The notes under the pieces are model-generated. The model had not been told where the DNA came from. It saw nothing but the letters and a program-made list of their open reading frames with translations, and did no database searches. The position numbers were made by a program, and so were the translations under genes. Positions 26,223 through 35,966 of a stretch of 50,787 nucleotides of DNA are shown piece after piece. Position 1 is the first letter of the stretch. Each line of letters opens with the position of its first letter. Source of the DNA: Pseudoalteromonas luteoviolacea S2607 (GTDB lineage: Bacteria > Pseudomonadota > Gammaproteobacteria > Enterobacterales > Alteromonadaceae). The stretch covers positions 1 through 50,787 of the forward strand of contig NZ_AUXV01000029.1 of assembly GCF_001625575.1 (NCBI RefSeq), in the 5' to 3' direction.

Positions 26223-27797
26223 ATGAGCAAAGACATCCATGATTCCCGTATATTGATCTTAGACTTCGGTTCTCAATACACGCAGTTGATCGCACGTCGT
26301 GTACGTGAAATTGGCGTTTACTGTGAACTTTGGGCTTGGGATGTAACGGAAGAGCAGATCCGTGAATTCAATCCTCAGGGTATCATCCTGTCTGGTGGTC
26401 CAGAGTCGACAACAGAAGAAAATAGCCCGCGTGCACCTGAGTACGTATTTGAAGCCGGTGTTCCTGTACTGGGCGTTTGCTACGGCATGCAAACAATGGC
26501 TATGCAGCTTGGTGGTAAAGTACATAGCTCTGATAAGAAAGAGTTTGGCTATGCTAAAGTTGAAAAAGTTGGTAACTGTGCACTATTCGAAGCGATTGAA
26601 GACCATATTGAAGAGGGTGTTGGCCAGTTAGATGTGTGGATGAGCCACGGTGATAAAGTTGTTGAGATCCCTGATACTTTCGTAACAAGCGCAAAAACGG
26701 ATACTTGCCCGCATGCGGCGATGTCTTGGGAAGAGAAACGTTTTTACGGCGTACAGTTCCACCCAGAAGTTACACATACACAGCAAGGTACACGTTTACT
26801 AGAGCGTTTTGCCATTGATATCTGTGGCTGTGAAAAGCTTTGGACTCCTTCGCAAATCATCGAAGATGCTGTTGAGCGTATCAAAGAAAAAGTAGGCGAT
26901 GATGAAGTTATCTTGGGCCTATCTGGTGGTGTCGACTCTTCAGTTGTTGCAATGCTTATCCACCGTGCGATTGGTAAAAAGTTAACGTGTGTATTTGTTG
27001 ATAACGGTTTACTTCGTTTAAACGAAGGTCAGCAAGTAATGGAAATGTTTGGTGATAAGTTCGGCCTGAATATCATCAAAGTGGATGCTGAAGAGCAGTT
27101 CCTAAATGACCTAGCTGGTCTTTCTGATCCTGAAGATAAGCGTAAAGCAATTGGCCATACGTTCATTGACGTATTCGATGCTGAATCTAAAAAGTTGAAA
27201 AATGCTAAATGGTTAGCGCAAGGTACAATTTACCCAGACGTAATCGAGTCAGCGGCGTCTAAAACAGGTAAGGCGCACGTGATCAAGTCTCACCATAACG
27301 TAGGCGGTCTGCCTGACGATATGGAAATGGGTCTAGTAGAACCACTTCGCGAGCTGTTTAAAGATGAAGTACGTAAGATTGGCCTTGAGTTAGGTTTACC
27401 TTACGATATGCTTTACCGTCATCCATTCCCAGGGCCTGGTTTAGGTGTACGTGTACTTGGTGAAATCAAGAAAGAATACTGTGATTTACTTCGTCGTGCA
27501 GATGCTATCTTCATTGAAGAGCTGCACAAAGCGGATATTTACCACAAAGTATCTCAAGCATTCACTGTATTCCTTCCGGTAAAATCTGTAGGCGTAATGG
27601 GTGATGCACGTAAGTACGATTGGGTCGTATCACTACGTTGTGTAGAAACAATCGACTTTATGACAGCGCGTTGGTCACATTTACCATATGACTTCTTAGG
27701 TCTTGTTTCAAACCGTATCATCAATGAAATCGACGGGATCTCTCGTGTGGTATACGATATTTCTGGCAAGCCACCAGCGACAATTGAGTGGGAATAA
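26223..27797 (+). CDS. guaA: GMP synthase (glutamine-hydrolysing)
   Basis: 524 residues. It aminates XMP to GMP using glutamine and ATP. The N-terminal class I glutamine amidotransferase domain (about 8-205) has the nucleophile Cys86 in GVCYGMQ and the [11 protein letters not shown]is-x-Glu pair. The PP-loop ATP pyrophosphatase domain carries [13 protein letters not shown] (about 234-246), and the C-terminal dimerisation domain ends with the family's PPATIEWE. It lies 126 bases after guaB with a terminator between. Confidence 0.98.
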   Translation: MSKDIHDSRILILDFGSQYTQLIARRVREIGVYCELWAWDVTEEQIREFNPQGIILSGGPESTTEENSPRAPEYVFEAGVPVLGVCYGMQTMAMQLGGKVHSSDKKEFGYAKVEKVGNCALFEAIEDHIEEGVGQLDVWMSHGDKVVEIPDTFVTSAKTDTCPHAAMSWEEKRFYGVQFHPEVTHTQQGTRLLERFAIDICGCEKLWTPSQIIEDAVERIKEKVGDDEVILGLSGGVDSSVVAMLIHRAIGKKLTCVFVDNGLLRLNEGQQVMEMFGDKFGLNIIKVDAEEQFLNDLAGLSDPEDKRKAIGHTFIDVFDAESKKLKNAKWLAQGTIYPDVIESAASKTGKAHVIKSHHNVGGLPDDMEMGLVEPLRELFKDEVRKIGLELGLPYDMLYRHPFPGPGLGVRVLGEIKKEYCDLLRRADAIFIEELHKADIYHKVSQAFTVFLPVKSVGVMGDARKYDWVVSLRCVETIDFMTARWSHLPYDFLGLVSNRIINEIDGISRVVYDISGKPPATIEWE

Positions 27798-27825
27798 CCT
27801 CCAGTTAAATTGCTGCAAATAGCGT

Positions 27826-27862
27826 AAAAAAAGGGCGAATATGATGAATATTCGCCTTTTTG
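27826..27862 (+). terminator. Rho-independent terminator after guaA
   Basis: GGCGAATAT pairs with ATATTCGCC around a short loop, with one extra G in the 5' arm and flanking A- and T-runs (CTTTTTG). It separates guaA from the tRNA gene. Confidence 0.85.
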
Positions 27863-27903
27863 TTTATTTATAGTGCAAACAAACAAAAAAATGCATTTTT
27901 CTC

Positions 27904-27931
27904 TTTACCTTTTACGAAAGCTCATTATAAT
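27904..27931 (+). promoter_or_regulatory. Predicted promoter of tRNA-Trp
   Basis: -35-like TTTACC (27904-27909), 16-base spacer, perfect -10 TATAAT (27926-27931), then the GC-rich GCGTCGAC discriminator typical of stringently controlled stable RNA. The tRNA begins 14 bases after the -10. Confidence 0.75.
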
Positions 27932-27944
27932 GCGTCGACATTGC

Positions 27945-28021
27945 AGGGGCGTAGTTCCAATTGGTAGAACAGCGGTCTCCAAAACCGATGGTTGCGGGTT
28001 CGAGTCCTGCCGCCCCTGCCA
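27945..28021 (+). tRNA. trpT: tRNA-Trp (anticodon CCA)
   Basis: 77 bases including encoded CCA. The acceptor stem AGGGGCG/CGCCCCT pairs perfectly. The anticodon loop CTCCAAA places CCA at 27979-27981, and the T loop TTCGAGT is canonical with a GCGGG/CCTGC stem. The sequence follows E. coli tRNA-Trp closely with one extra C in the D loop. It is a single tRNA; no terminator separates it clearly from holD. Confidence 0.98.
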
Positions 28022-28090
28022 CTTCAACTCCTACACTTCATTGATTCTTTTACAGCTTACATTTAGACTCATTAAAAAAGTGTTTTTATC

Positions 28091-28378
28091 ATGCATCCAA
28101 TTCAAGCTCAGTTGCTCGGTGTTACACCCTTAAAACTCAAAGCTCAATATTCAACAGATAGTGCTGCTGATCAACAACTATCAGATCCTGTTTTATTAAC
28201 TCTATCTGAGCGATTACAACAAGATATTTTGCTTGCAGTACATCCACAGGAATTGGAATTTGTGCAAGGTGAGTCTATTGCACTAATAGACAGTACATTG
28301 CAATTACCTGGGGCGCAGTTAGATGCTGAGCAAAAGAAACAATTATGGCGAGTGATTTGTGATGCAAGTTCCAAGTAA
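28091..28378 (+). CDS. holD: DNA polymerase III psi subunit (HolD-like)
   Basis: 95 residues, shorter than E. coli HolD (about 137). The N-terminal QAQLLGVTPLKL resembles the E. coli QLGITQWSLR segment that contacts chi, and the C-terminal KKQLWRVICD resembles its ALWQQIC end; a central LQLPGAQL matches LSLEGAQV. The psi subunit links the clamp loader to chi and SSB. Position supports the call: holD overlaps rimI here as the two genes are adjacent in E. coli. The protein family diverges fast, so similarity is modest; a profile search would settle it. Confidence 0.75.
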   Translation: MHPIQAQLLGVTPLKLKAQYSTDSAADQQLSDPVLLTLSERLQQDILLAVHPQELEFVQGESIALIDSTLQLPGAQLDAEQKKQLWRVICDASSK

Positions 28379-28826
28379 TGATATGTTGGGTCAACATACA
28401 ATGTCTGACATTATGGCGGTAGAAGTGGCGAGCCACCCACACCCATGGAGTGAAAAGACCTTGGCTTCATGTATTGGCGGACGTTATTTTAATGCTGCAC
28501 TGACTCACAACGATCAGTTAATTGGCTACTACATAGCTGAGCGAGCTGGCCCAGATTACACGCTGATGAATATTTGTGTACACCCTCAAAGCCAAGGGCA
28601 GGGATTTGCTAAATTATTAATGCAATCATTGATATCGCGCTGTGTAACAGAGCACGCTGAAAACCTATTTTTAGAGGTGCGTGCCTCCAATACGCGAGCC
28701 ATCGCACTCTATGAAAAAATAGGGTTGGCGGTGATGGGGCGGCGTAAAAACTACTACCCGACCGCGGATGGTAAAGAAGATGCGATTTTAATGGGCCTAC
28801 AATTTACCGAACAAGCGAGCCAGTAG
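28362..28826 (+). CDS. rimI: Ribosomal protein bS18 alanine N-acetyltransferase
   Basis: 154 residues from the ATG at 28362, overlapping holD by 17 bases; a GTG at 28359 is also possible. A GNAT acetyltransferase that acetylates the N-terminus of ribosomal protein S18. HPWSEKTLAS matches the E. coli FPWSEKTFAS segment, the acetyl-CoA loop is QSQGQGFAKLL, and the C-terminal half has LEVRASNTRAIALYEKIGL and RKNYYPTADGKEDAILM, near-identical to the family. It converges on the hybrid histidine kinase with a seven-base gap. Confidence 0.95.
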   Translation: MQVPSNDMLGQHTMSDIMAVEVASHPHPWSEKTLASCIGGRYFNAALTHNDQLIGYYIAERAGPDYTLMNICVHPQSQGQGFAKLLMQSLISRCVTEHAENLFLEVRASNTRAIALYEKIGLAVMGRRKNYYPTADGKEDAILMGLQFTEQASQ

Positions 28827-28832
28827 TTTAGG

Positions 28833-31511
28833 CTAGCGCGCTGTTTGTAGTTGTACTTCTTCGTTACTCAAGGTGTACTTTATCGCCTGTACTAGATTCA
28901 AGGTAGCGTATTGCCACTGTGCCTTGTTATTGTCTCTGAGACTATTTTCAAGCTCACCAGCGGCGCTGTGAATGTTCGTAAACCCGAAACAGCCGGCACT
29001 GCCTTTTAGACTATGTGCCAACGCACGCAGAGATTCCCAATCTTGCTCACTATACAATGACTCCACAAGGTCCATTTGCTCAGGTAGCTTTTCAAGATAA
29101 TTTTGGCTGATCTGTAAAAACTTTTCGCTTTCCAGCAAATTGTTCCACTTAGATAAATTGTCATTGTCCACTTGTAAAAACTCAAGTAGCACTGCCCCAA
29201 GCTTTTCTCTATCAATGGGTTTACCAAGCGTTGCATCGCATCCTGCGGCGAGATAGTTGTCGATGTCGTTTTTCATAATATTGGCAGTTAGCGCCACGAT
29301 AGGGCCGTCATATGCGGCATGTCGAAGCATCTCGGTTGCCTCTAAGCCCCCCATAACAGGCATTTGCATATCCATCAAAATGAGGTCGTAGTCATTTACG
29401 AGTGACATTTCAACGGCTTCTGCACCATTGTTAGCGATATCCGGCACTAAGCCCCAAGTACTCAATAGCAGGGTAATCAGCTCTTGGTTATCTTTATTGT
29501 CTTCCGCAAGTAAGATGTTGGCTTCAAGTTGTTTTTCAGCAAGTTCTTGGGTGCTACTAACTTGATTATGGATATACGAGTCACAATCAATCCATTCAAT
29601 ATTCGCGGTTTGATGATTAGCTGCAATACTAATTGAAAATACACTGCCATTGCCTTGTTCACTGGTTACCTCAACATCACCTCCCAGTAACTGGGCTAGA
29701 TTTTTTGAAATACACAAGCCTAGCCCTGTGCCGCCAAATCGTCGGGTTGTTGTGGTATCCGCCTGTTCGAAGGGCTTAAAGACTCTCTCCATTTCGCTCT
29801 CAGACATTCCTATACCAGTGTCTTTAATGACAAATACAAACTGATCTGGGCCCGCTTTAAAGTCTACACCAACAATGATGCTACCTTGCTCGGTAAACTT
29901 GACCGCATTACTGGCAATATTGAGCAAAATTTGTTTCAGGCGCGTTTCGTCACTATTGAGCAGTTTTGGCAATGGGAAGTTATAGTCGAGCATAAAATCT
30001 AGCTGTTTTTCTTCTGCCATAGGCAAAATGATAGACTCCACATCTTTAAGCAGAGGTAAAAACTCGATTTCGTTTTGTTCAACCTCTAGCTTTTCGGCTT
30101 CGATTTTGGATAGATCGAGGATATTGTTAATAAGTTCCAGCAAGTGCTTTGAGTTACGTAAAATGGTATCGAGATGGAGCTCTGCATTTTTTGCTTGTGG
30201 GTTATGTAGCAACTGCTCCGTAAAGCCCATAATTGCGGTAAGCGGGGTGCGGATCTCATGACTCATATTGGCTAAAAAGCGGCTCTTAAGCTGGTTGGCC
30301 TGCTCAGCTTCTGTAATGGCTACTTCTAACTGTTGGTTCATTTCCTCAAGCGCACGGGTACGGTTTTCTACCTTTTCTTCAAGGTGAAGTTTGTAATCTT
30401 CAAGCTCGCCTTGGAAGTCGCGTATTTGCTTGACCATGTGATTAAAGTCGTCAAATAATGTGCCGACCTCATCATCTTCATGGGCAGGTAAAAATACGGA
30501 TAAATCACCATCTCCGACCCGATGGCTAGCCTCTCCCAGTAATTCAATTGGCGTCAGTAGCAGATTTCGAACAACGATAAAAATAAGCACGGGCAGCGTC
30601 ACAACAGACAAAATTACGATCAAGGCGGTAATGAGGCTAATGGCCTTACCTGATTGGTACAAAATACTCTTTGGTATCGTTGAGATATAATAATAACCGC
30701 CACTCAATTGGGCGCTGTATGTCATGCGTTTAAGTTCATCAACAGAAGGCAGTACAATTGAGTCAAGCTTGCCTCTATCTGCCAATGAGCTGATTTGTGC
30801 CATTTCTTGATCGCTTAAATAACTTTGTGTGAAGTGCCCATCGGATGAAAACAGCACTTCACCTTGCCCTGAAACAAGTAAGTTAAGTGTGTTGTCATAA
30901 GGCGCCTCTAATATGCTGCTTGAGATGATAGAAGGGGCGACTTGAACAATGATATAACCCTGACGCTGAGGTCTTTTTAGGTGGAAGTTTACGCTATAAA
31001 TTTGCTGCACAAAATACAGTTGCGTGCCGCCTTCTTTCGCGGGCAGCATGTATTGCTGCTGACGTAAGTTACTTTTAATTACTTGATCAAAAAACGGATA
31101 CTCTTCGGGGGCAAAGCTCAAATTGCTTGAATAAAATGCAGTGCTATTACCTTGAGCGTCCACTAAGTTGATGCTGATGATATCTGGATATGCTTCGCTG
31201 TAGCTCGCGAAAACGTCCATCAAAGCACCTAACCTTTTGGTCTTGGTTTGGTTTTCATTGGGGGCTGTGAGTAAAAAGTCGCTGAGTACAGGTGAGGTGG
31301 AGAGCAGTTTTGTGGTGGACTGGTAGATCTCCATATAGTTGAACATTTTCTGTTGTTGTTGTTCAACGAAGCGACTAACAATTAATTTAGCTTGCTTTTG
31401 AGTTGAGCTCGTTACATTGGTTAGCGTAAAGCCCCCCAAAAATAGCAAAGGAAGGATCACCAGTGGAGTGATATACCACAGTAATCTGATACTGAGTTTA
31501 CTGGTTTTCAT
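28833..31511 (-). CDS. Hybrid sensor histidine kinase with receiver and Hpt domains
   Basis: 892 residues. Membrane helix about 10-30, periplasmic double-Cache sensor to about 285, second helix about 288-315, HAMP about 315-370, coiled coil about 370-410. HisKA has phosphoacceptor H418 in MSHEIRTPLTAIMG. The HATPase domain shows NIASNAVKFT, DTGIGMS and RRFGGTGLGL. The receiver domain has D714 in LILMDMQMPVMGG. The C-terminal Hpt domain has H833 in LAHSLKGSAGCFGF. All relay residues are intact, so it can run a full His-Asp-His relay, passing phosphate to a response regulator not encoded nearby. The signal is unknown. It is monocistronic, convergent with rimI. Confidence 0.95.
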   Translation of the reverse strand: MKTSKLSIRLLWYITPLVILPLLFLGGFTLTNVTSSTQKQAKLIVSRFVEQQQQKMFNYMEIYQSTTKLLSTSPVLSDFLLTAPNENQTKTKRLGALMDVFASYSEAYPDIISINLVDAQGNSTAFYSSNLSFAPEEYPFFDQVIKSNLRQQQYMLPAKEGGTQLYFVQQIYSVNFHLKRPQRQGYIIVQVAPSIISSSILEAPYDNTLNLLVSGQGEVLFSSDGHFTQSYLSDQEMAQISSLADRGKLDSIVLPSVDELKRMTYSAQLSGGYYYISTIPKSILYQSGKAISLITALIVILSVVTLPVLIFIVVRNLLLTPIELLGEASHRVGDGDLSVFLPAHEDDEVGTLFDDFNHMVKQIRDFQGELEDYKLHLEEKVENRTRALEEMNQQLEVAITEAEQANQLKSRFLANMSHEIRTPLTAIMGFTEQLLHNPQAKNAELHLDTILRNSKHLLELINNILDLSKIEAEKLEVEQNEIEFLPLLKDVESIILPMAEEKQLDFMLDYNFPLPKLLNSDETRLKQILLNIASNAVKFTEQGSIIVGVDFKAGPDQFVFVIKDTGIGMSESEMERVFKPFEQADTTTTRRFGGTGLGLCISKNLAQLLGGDVEVTSEQGNGSVFSISIAANHQTANIEWIDCDSYIHNQVSSTQELAEKQLEANILLAEDNKDNQELITLLLSTWGLVPDIANNGAEAVEMSLVNDYDLILMDMQMPVMGGLEATEMLRHAAYDGPIVALTANIMKNDIDNYLAAGCDATLGKPIDREKLGAVLLEFLQVDNDNLSKWNNLLESEKFLQISQNYLEKLPEQMDLVESLYSEQDWESLRALAHSLKGSAGCFGFTNIHSAAGELENSLRDNNKAQWQYATLNLVQAIKYTLSNEEVQLQTAR

Positions 31512-31703
31512 CTATCCTGATATCCATATGTTCCTATACTAGCTGAGTTACTATCCATTAGAAGTCCAAACACAGATCATATGATGGCTAGCTGAATTTC
31601 TCAAGTTTTTGCGCTGTGCAGCAATTGTACAGGATAAAGAGGTACAAATAAAAATCGAAGTAACGCAGGCGGGTGCTGAATGACGTCATTGGGATTGAGG
31701 TAT

Positions 31704-31731
31704 GGAGCAAAATGTGACTGCAATTTGCTCC
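31704..31731 (-). terminator. Hairpin downstream of the modular metallopeptidase gene
   Basis: GGAGCAAA and TTTGCTCC pair perfectly (8 bp) around a 12-base loop, 14 bases after the stop codon in the minus direction. There is no U-run after the stem, so termination is uncertain; it may protect the 3' end. Confidence 0.4.
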
Positions 31732-31744
31732 AAGATATCGTGAT

Positions 31745-34468
31745 TTATAAAGCCCTAAACAACTCTATTTCTGCAAGTTGAAGTAGGTTGTTACCGTTGG
31801 CATCCGTTGCCGTGTGGGTTAAATCAATTCGATAGTGGCTATATTGTGTTTCGTTATCAATTCTAAACTTCTTGGTTTGATTACGTGCATCAAAGCTCTG
31901 TTCACTGCGCGTGTCTAGTATCTGCCAGTGCACACCATCATTGGAGCCGAGTAACTCCCAACTAGCAGGGTCGCGTTCTGGGGCATCGTTGCCACTGGTG
32001 ATGCTATAAGCATGCAGTACGTGCTGTGTGGGCGCTTCAAATTGCAGCCAACCACTTTGCGTGAGCGCGACATATTTATTACTAAAGTTGCCATCGAATG
32101 CGCTTTCAAACCCTTCTCCCCATTGACCGAACCCTTCGTGTTCAGCACTGAGTTGACCACCAGCAAGCACAAAATTATCGAGTTCAAGGGGAAGTGTTGC
32201 TGTCGCTTTATCTACCAGTAAGTCGATATCCGCGATTTGAAATACCTCTTGACCATTTGTTTGCGGGCCACTGTTGGTAAAGCTAAATTTATAGTGACGG
32301 TAAGGGATTTCTAGATTCAACGAAAATTCTCTGGTTTCTAAACGACGGCTGAAAACTTGGTTTGATTGTGTATCGACAACATCCCAATGTGTGCCATCCT
32401 CTGAGGCGAATAACGTCCAGCTACTTGGGTCTCGGCTCGGCTGGTTCTCTCCGACGGTTAAGCGATAACCGGCTAGCTGGCCCTTACCGTAAGCAGAGAA
32501 AGCAATGTCTGCACCCGGATGGATAGTTAAGTATTTTGAGAAGCGGTCCCCATCGAAGGCGTTTTCTATTGCGTAGATTGGATCAACAGGGGCTTGTAAT
32601 ACCTCGATGTCCCCACCTATTTTGACTAAACTGATTTGAGAGTCTGGGATCGGTGGGGCCTCAGGCGCAGCACCCAATGAGGCCTGATATTTTTGCCACA
32701 AGACGTCAATATCTTGGTTTAAGATACGCTTTAGGGCTTCTTTTAGCGTCCATTCCCACCCTTCACGTTGGCTAGTGAGCACCATTTGATTGATTTTATA
32801 TGTGAAGTCAGCATCGTAGTTATCTTGTAACCAAGATAGGAAAAAACCTGTGTTGGTATAGCCACCTAACCAGTTTTTTGCTGGCGATGGTTTGCGGGTA
32901 GCATGATAACCTGCACGGATCCGAACTAAATCAGCGATACCTTCAATAATAGCGTGAACTTCGTCGCCGTCTTGCATCGCACCTGTCGGGAAATGTTGAT
33001 AGCCATGTACCAATTCATGCCAAAACACGCCAAGTAACTCATAAATTACCTCGTCATCACTTGCGTTTGCCAGTGACTCCGTAATGTACTTTGTACTAAA
33101 AGCAATCTCCATATTACGGCCAGAGCCTGCACGATAAGCCAGGGTATCCATCCATTTTAAACTGAATGTCACCGAGTCAAATTCGGGAGATTCTCCATAA
33201 TGCTTATATAAAAATTGGTTCACTTGTAGGGTGACATCGTTAATGGTTTTTTCTAGATCAGGGAAAAGCCGATGAATTCGCTTGTAGCCTTCACTTTCTG
33301 TATCTTCATGGGCAAATTTAATCTCTGGGTAGCTAAAGCCCTGCCAAGGGTTTTGCGGGTCGACTACCTTGACCTGCTGAGTCGCGATATTACTTTGACC
33401 ATGCCAATTATAGGTAGTTAACCTGACTTCTTTAATGCCTGGTGTTTTAAATACGACTTGCGGATTTTTAGCTAGGCTCGTTGTTGGAGTGCCTTGTTCA
33501 AATTGCCACTCAAAGCTGTTAGGTGCATTGCGACTGGCATCATTAAAAGTGATAGGTTCATTGATAAATACAGTATTGGTGTCGCTGGTGATATTGGCTA
33601 TGGGCAGCTGTGTTTTGCCAAACAAATCTATCTCAGCGATTTGAAGTAGGTCGTAACCCCAGTTGTCGGTGCCTTTGTGACTTAATTCAAAGCGATAATG
33701 TTTAAATGGAGGCGCATGCTGGACTTGATAGGTTTTTTGCTCGAACCGTTGACTAAAAACCTCATTTTTACGGCTGTCTAGCGATTGCCAACTTTCACCA
33801 TCGTTGGAAGCTAATAGTGTCCAATTATGCGGATCTCTCCCTGGCGCATCGTTTGCTGAAGTAAATTGGTATTGCGCAAGTTGCTTAGCCTCGGCCAGTG
33901 AGACTTGTATCCAACCCTGAGGCTTTAACGTGACGTACTTAGTGCGTGGGTCGCCATCAAAAGCATTATTCAAGCCTTCGCCAGCAGGAGAGTCAGCTTG
34001 TTGTTCTGTTAGCTCGCTTTGAGCGCCGACCAAACTTTGCAAAGCACTAGGATCGCCTTGTTTATCATGGGCGAGTTTTTCCCAAACTTGGTGTGTGCCG
34101 GGAGTGTCATTGCGTGTCCACCAACGCGCTTTAAATAACTCCCCTTTATAGGCGACAACGTGACCCTTTGTATAGGTTTGTGAGCTTAACCATGGCGAAT
34201 TTGTCTGGGTAGTGTCATTAATAAATTGTAGCAATTGCCAAGCACCTGAAATGTTTTCGGTAGGGGAATCGCCTTGCGTCCACCAGCTTGCTTGGTAAAG
34301 TGCCCCTTCAAATAGCACGCGTTGACCTTTTTTATACGCGCTTTGCGGTTGCCACTTTACGGGCGTACTAGAGGTGTGTTGAGTATGTTGATGTGCGTGT
34401 CCTGAGTGTGCAAGCACAGCCGTCGACTGAATGGCTAAGGCGATTGCACACACTGCGTATTTTTTCAT
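31745..34468 (-). CDS. Secreted modular BSP-family metallopeptidase with chitin-binding, discoidin and PKD modules
   Basis: 907 residues. Signal peptide about 1-20, a short His-rich mature start (HSGHAHQHTQHT), then two chitin-binding type 3 (CBM5/12) modules at about 37-85 and 92-137, each with the YxAxWWT core. Next come an F5/8 type C (discoidin) domain about 150-285, a PKD-like domain about 292-370, and a catalytic region resembling the plant basic secretory protein family about 375-605 with H484-ELVH-GYQH. Two more discoidin domains follow at about 630-755 and 765-905, each containing AFDG(D/N)xxxKY. Probably a secreted zinc protease tethered to chitin or surface glycans. Monocistronic. 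The module order is unusual; substrate unknown. Confidence 0.9.
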   Translation of the reverse strand: MKKYAVCAIALAIQSTAVLAHSGHAHQHTQHTSSTPVKWQPQSAYKKGQRVLFEGALYQASWWTQGDSPTENISGAWQLLQFINDTTQTNSPWLSSQTYTKGHVVAYKGELFKARWWTRNDTPGTHQVWEKLAHDKQGDPSALQSLVGAQSELTEQQADSPAGEGLNNAFDGDPRTKYVTLKPQGWIQVSLAEAKQLAQYQFTSANDAPGRDPHNWTLLASNDGESWQSLDSRKNEVFSQRFEQKTYQVQHAPPFKHYRFELSHKGTDNWGYDLLQIAEIDLFGKTQLPIANITSDTNTVFINEPITFNDASRNAPNSFEWQFEQGTPTTSLAKNPQVVFKTPGIKEVRLTTYNWHGQSNIATQQVKVVDPQNPWQGFSYPEIKFAHEDTESEGYKRIHRLFPDLEKTINDVTLQVNQFLYKHYGESPEFDSVTFSLKWMDTLAYRAGSGRNMEIAFSTKYITESLANASDDEVIYELLGVFWHELVHGYQHFPTGAMQDGDEVHAIIEGIADLVRIRAGYHATRKPSPAKNWLGGYTNTGFFLSWLQDNYDADFTYKINQMVLTSQREGWEWTLKEALKRILNQDIDVLWQKYQASLGAAPEAPPIPDSQISLVKIGGDIEVLQAPVDPIYAIENAFDGDRFSKYLTIHPGADIAFSAYGKGQLAGYRLTVGENQPSRDPSSWTLFASEDGTHWDVVDTQSNQVFSRRLETREFSLNLEIPYRHYKFSFTNSGPQTNGQEVFQIADIDLLVDKATATLPLELDNFVLAGGQLSAEHEGFGQWGEGFESAFDGNFSNKYVALTQSGWLQFEAPTQHVLHAYSITSGNDAPERDPASWELLGSNDGVHWQILDTRSEQSFDARNQTKKFRIDNETQYSHYRIDLTHTATDANGNNLLQLAEIELFRAL

Positions 34469-34612
34469 GACTAACTCCCATTATGTCACTTGTTATTATG
34501 ATTTGGAACGTTCCATTTATTATTGGCATAAGTTGCCGATAAAGAAAAGTGTTTAATAAATCATCGCGTAATTATCAGGAAAAGGAATGGGAGTTCTGTT
34601 GATTGATGAGAT

Positions 34613-34637
34613 AAAAAGCCGACTAAGTCGGCTTTTT
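34613..34637 (-). terminator. Rho-independent terminator after efpL
   Basis: AAAAAGCCGAC, loop TAA, GTCGGCTTTTT: eleven perfect base pairs with symmetric A/T runs. It directly follows the efpL stop on the minus strand and could work in both directions. Confidence 0.93.
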
Positions 34638-34644
34638 ATGAAAA

Positions 34645-35217
34645 TTAGCTGTCAGCACGGCTCATGAATTTAACTTCAGCTGTGTTGATCTTGATTTTGT
34701 CGCCAGTTGAGATGTGCTCTGGAACTTGAACAATTAAGCCAGTTGTTAATGTCGCAGGTTTTGTACGTGCACTTGCTGAAGCCCCTTTAATTGAAGGCGC
34801 AGTCTCTTCAATCACAAGTTCAACACTGGAAGGTAAATCAATAGACACCGGTGTGCCCTCAACAACTACTACAAGTAGACCTTTCGTGTCTTCATTGATG
34901 AACAAAACTTGCTCAGAAATGGCTTCTTTATTTAAGTGATACGGTGTGTAGTCTTCTTCATCCATAAACACATACTCTTCACCATCAACGTATGAGAACA
35001 TCGCAGGACGGCGTGTTAAGTCTGCCAGTTTTAGCATTTCTTCGGCTTTAAAGGTTTCATCTACCTTACCGCCATTAACAACATCATACATGCGCATACG
35101 GTAGAGACTACCGCCAGCACGACCCTGTGGTACTGAGCGCTCGATATCGCGAACAATCATGACGCGACCGTTATACTCAATCGCTGCGTGCTTTTTAATT
35201 TCACTGGCTTTAGGCAT
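34645..35217 (-). CDS. efpL: Elongation factor P-like protein EfpL (YeiP)
   Basis: 190 residues, three EF-P-like beta domains. The sequence follows E. coli YeiP/EfpL throughout, for example [20 protein letters not shown] and the [20 protein letters not shown]...[10 protein letters not shown] segment. The tip of the loop that enters the peptidyl-transferase centre reads VPQGRAGGS with Arg33, as in EfpL, rather than the modified Lys34 of EF-P. EfpL relieves ribosome stalling at proline and other hard motifs. The ATG is preceded by GGGA. Monocistronic, with a strong terminator. Confidence 0.95.
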   Translation of the reverse strand: MPKASEIKKHAAIEYNGRVMIVRDIERSVPQGRAGGSLYRMRMYDVVNGGKVDETFKAEEMLKLADLTRRPAMFSYVDGEEYVFMDEEDYTPYHLNKEAISEQVLFINEDTKGLLVVVVEGTPVSIDLPSSVELVIEETAPSIKGASASARTKPATLTTGLIVQVPEHISTGDKIKINTAEVKFMSRADS

Positions 35218-35390
35218 TGTAATTTCCCATTTAATTTTGTTTTGCAGAAAACTAGCATGAAGCTCGCTTTAGGCCAAGGTCTTAGGTTATTTTATTGCAT
35301 TAAAAAGCGCGCATGGGTTAGCATGAAAAAGGTAGAAAACACGCTTATTTTATTCCCTGTTGGTTGAAAACTTAATAGTGAGGAACGAAC

Positions 35391-35966
35391 ATGACCGAGT
35401 ATTTGGATGTACGCTGTGACTGTGGCTCCGTGAATGGAAAAGTAGCGATGGGGCAGCGCTTTTTTCAAAATCGTGTTATGTGCTATTGCGATGATTGCCA
35501 AGCGTTTGTACATCATTTAGGGCACGAAAAGTCCCTTAATAAGTATGGGGGGACAGATGTGTATCAGGTAAGTGCCTCACAAGTGTCTATCGTATCTGGA
35601 CATGAACATGTAAGGTGCTTAAAAGTAACGCCAAAAGGCGTTCACCGTTGGTATGCTGGTTGTTGCAATTCACCTTTAGGGAATACCATCAATGCCAACT
35701 GGCCACTAGTGGGGTTGATTAGCTCTAGCATTGTGCAGGACCTAGATAGCACTGTTGGGCCGATTAAGGGCAGTGTGTTTTGTAAGTTTGCCAACCAGTC
35801 AATCCCGAAAGAGGTAAAAGGTCCTCGTTCCCATAAGCAAATCGTCGCGATGATGATCATAAAATTGCTCATATGGCGAGCACTTGGAAAAGCTCGGCCA
35901 AATCCATTCTATCGGGATGGTAAGGCAATCAGTAAACCTATATGCCTCACCAGTGAAAAAGGGTAA
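35391..35966 (+). CDS. DUF6151 family protein (GFA-like, Cys-rich)
   Basis: 191 residues. Resembles DUF6151, a family related to glutathione-dependent formaldehyde-activating (GFA) folds that bind zinc through paired cysteines. Visible are VRCDCGSVNG near residues 7-16, MCYCDDCQAF near 30-40 and WYAGCCNSPLGNT near 85-97. The C-terminal part (about 145-191) is basic and less conserved. The function is not established. The ATG follows a GAGGAACGAAC leader (AGGA about six bases upstream). The stop abuts the stop of the convergent lipoprotein gene with no bases between. Confidence 0.8.
   Translation: MTEYLDVRCDCGSVNGKVAMGQRFFQNRVMCYCDDCQAFVHHLGHEKSLNKYGGTDVYQVSASQVSIVSGHEHVRCLKVTPKGVHRWYAGCCNSPLGNTINANWPLVGLISSSIVQDLDSTVGPIKGSVFCKFANQSIPKEVKGPRSHKQIVAMMIIKLLIWRALGKARPNPFYRDGKAISKPICLTSEKG

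Noticed and set aside
27873..28133. 86-residue frame across the tRNA-Trp gene
   Set aside because: It reads through a clear tRNA and its promoter.
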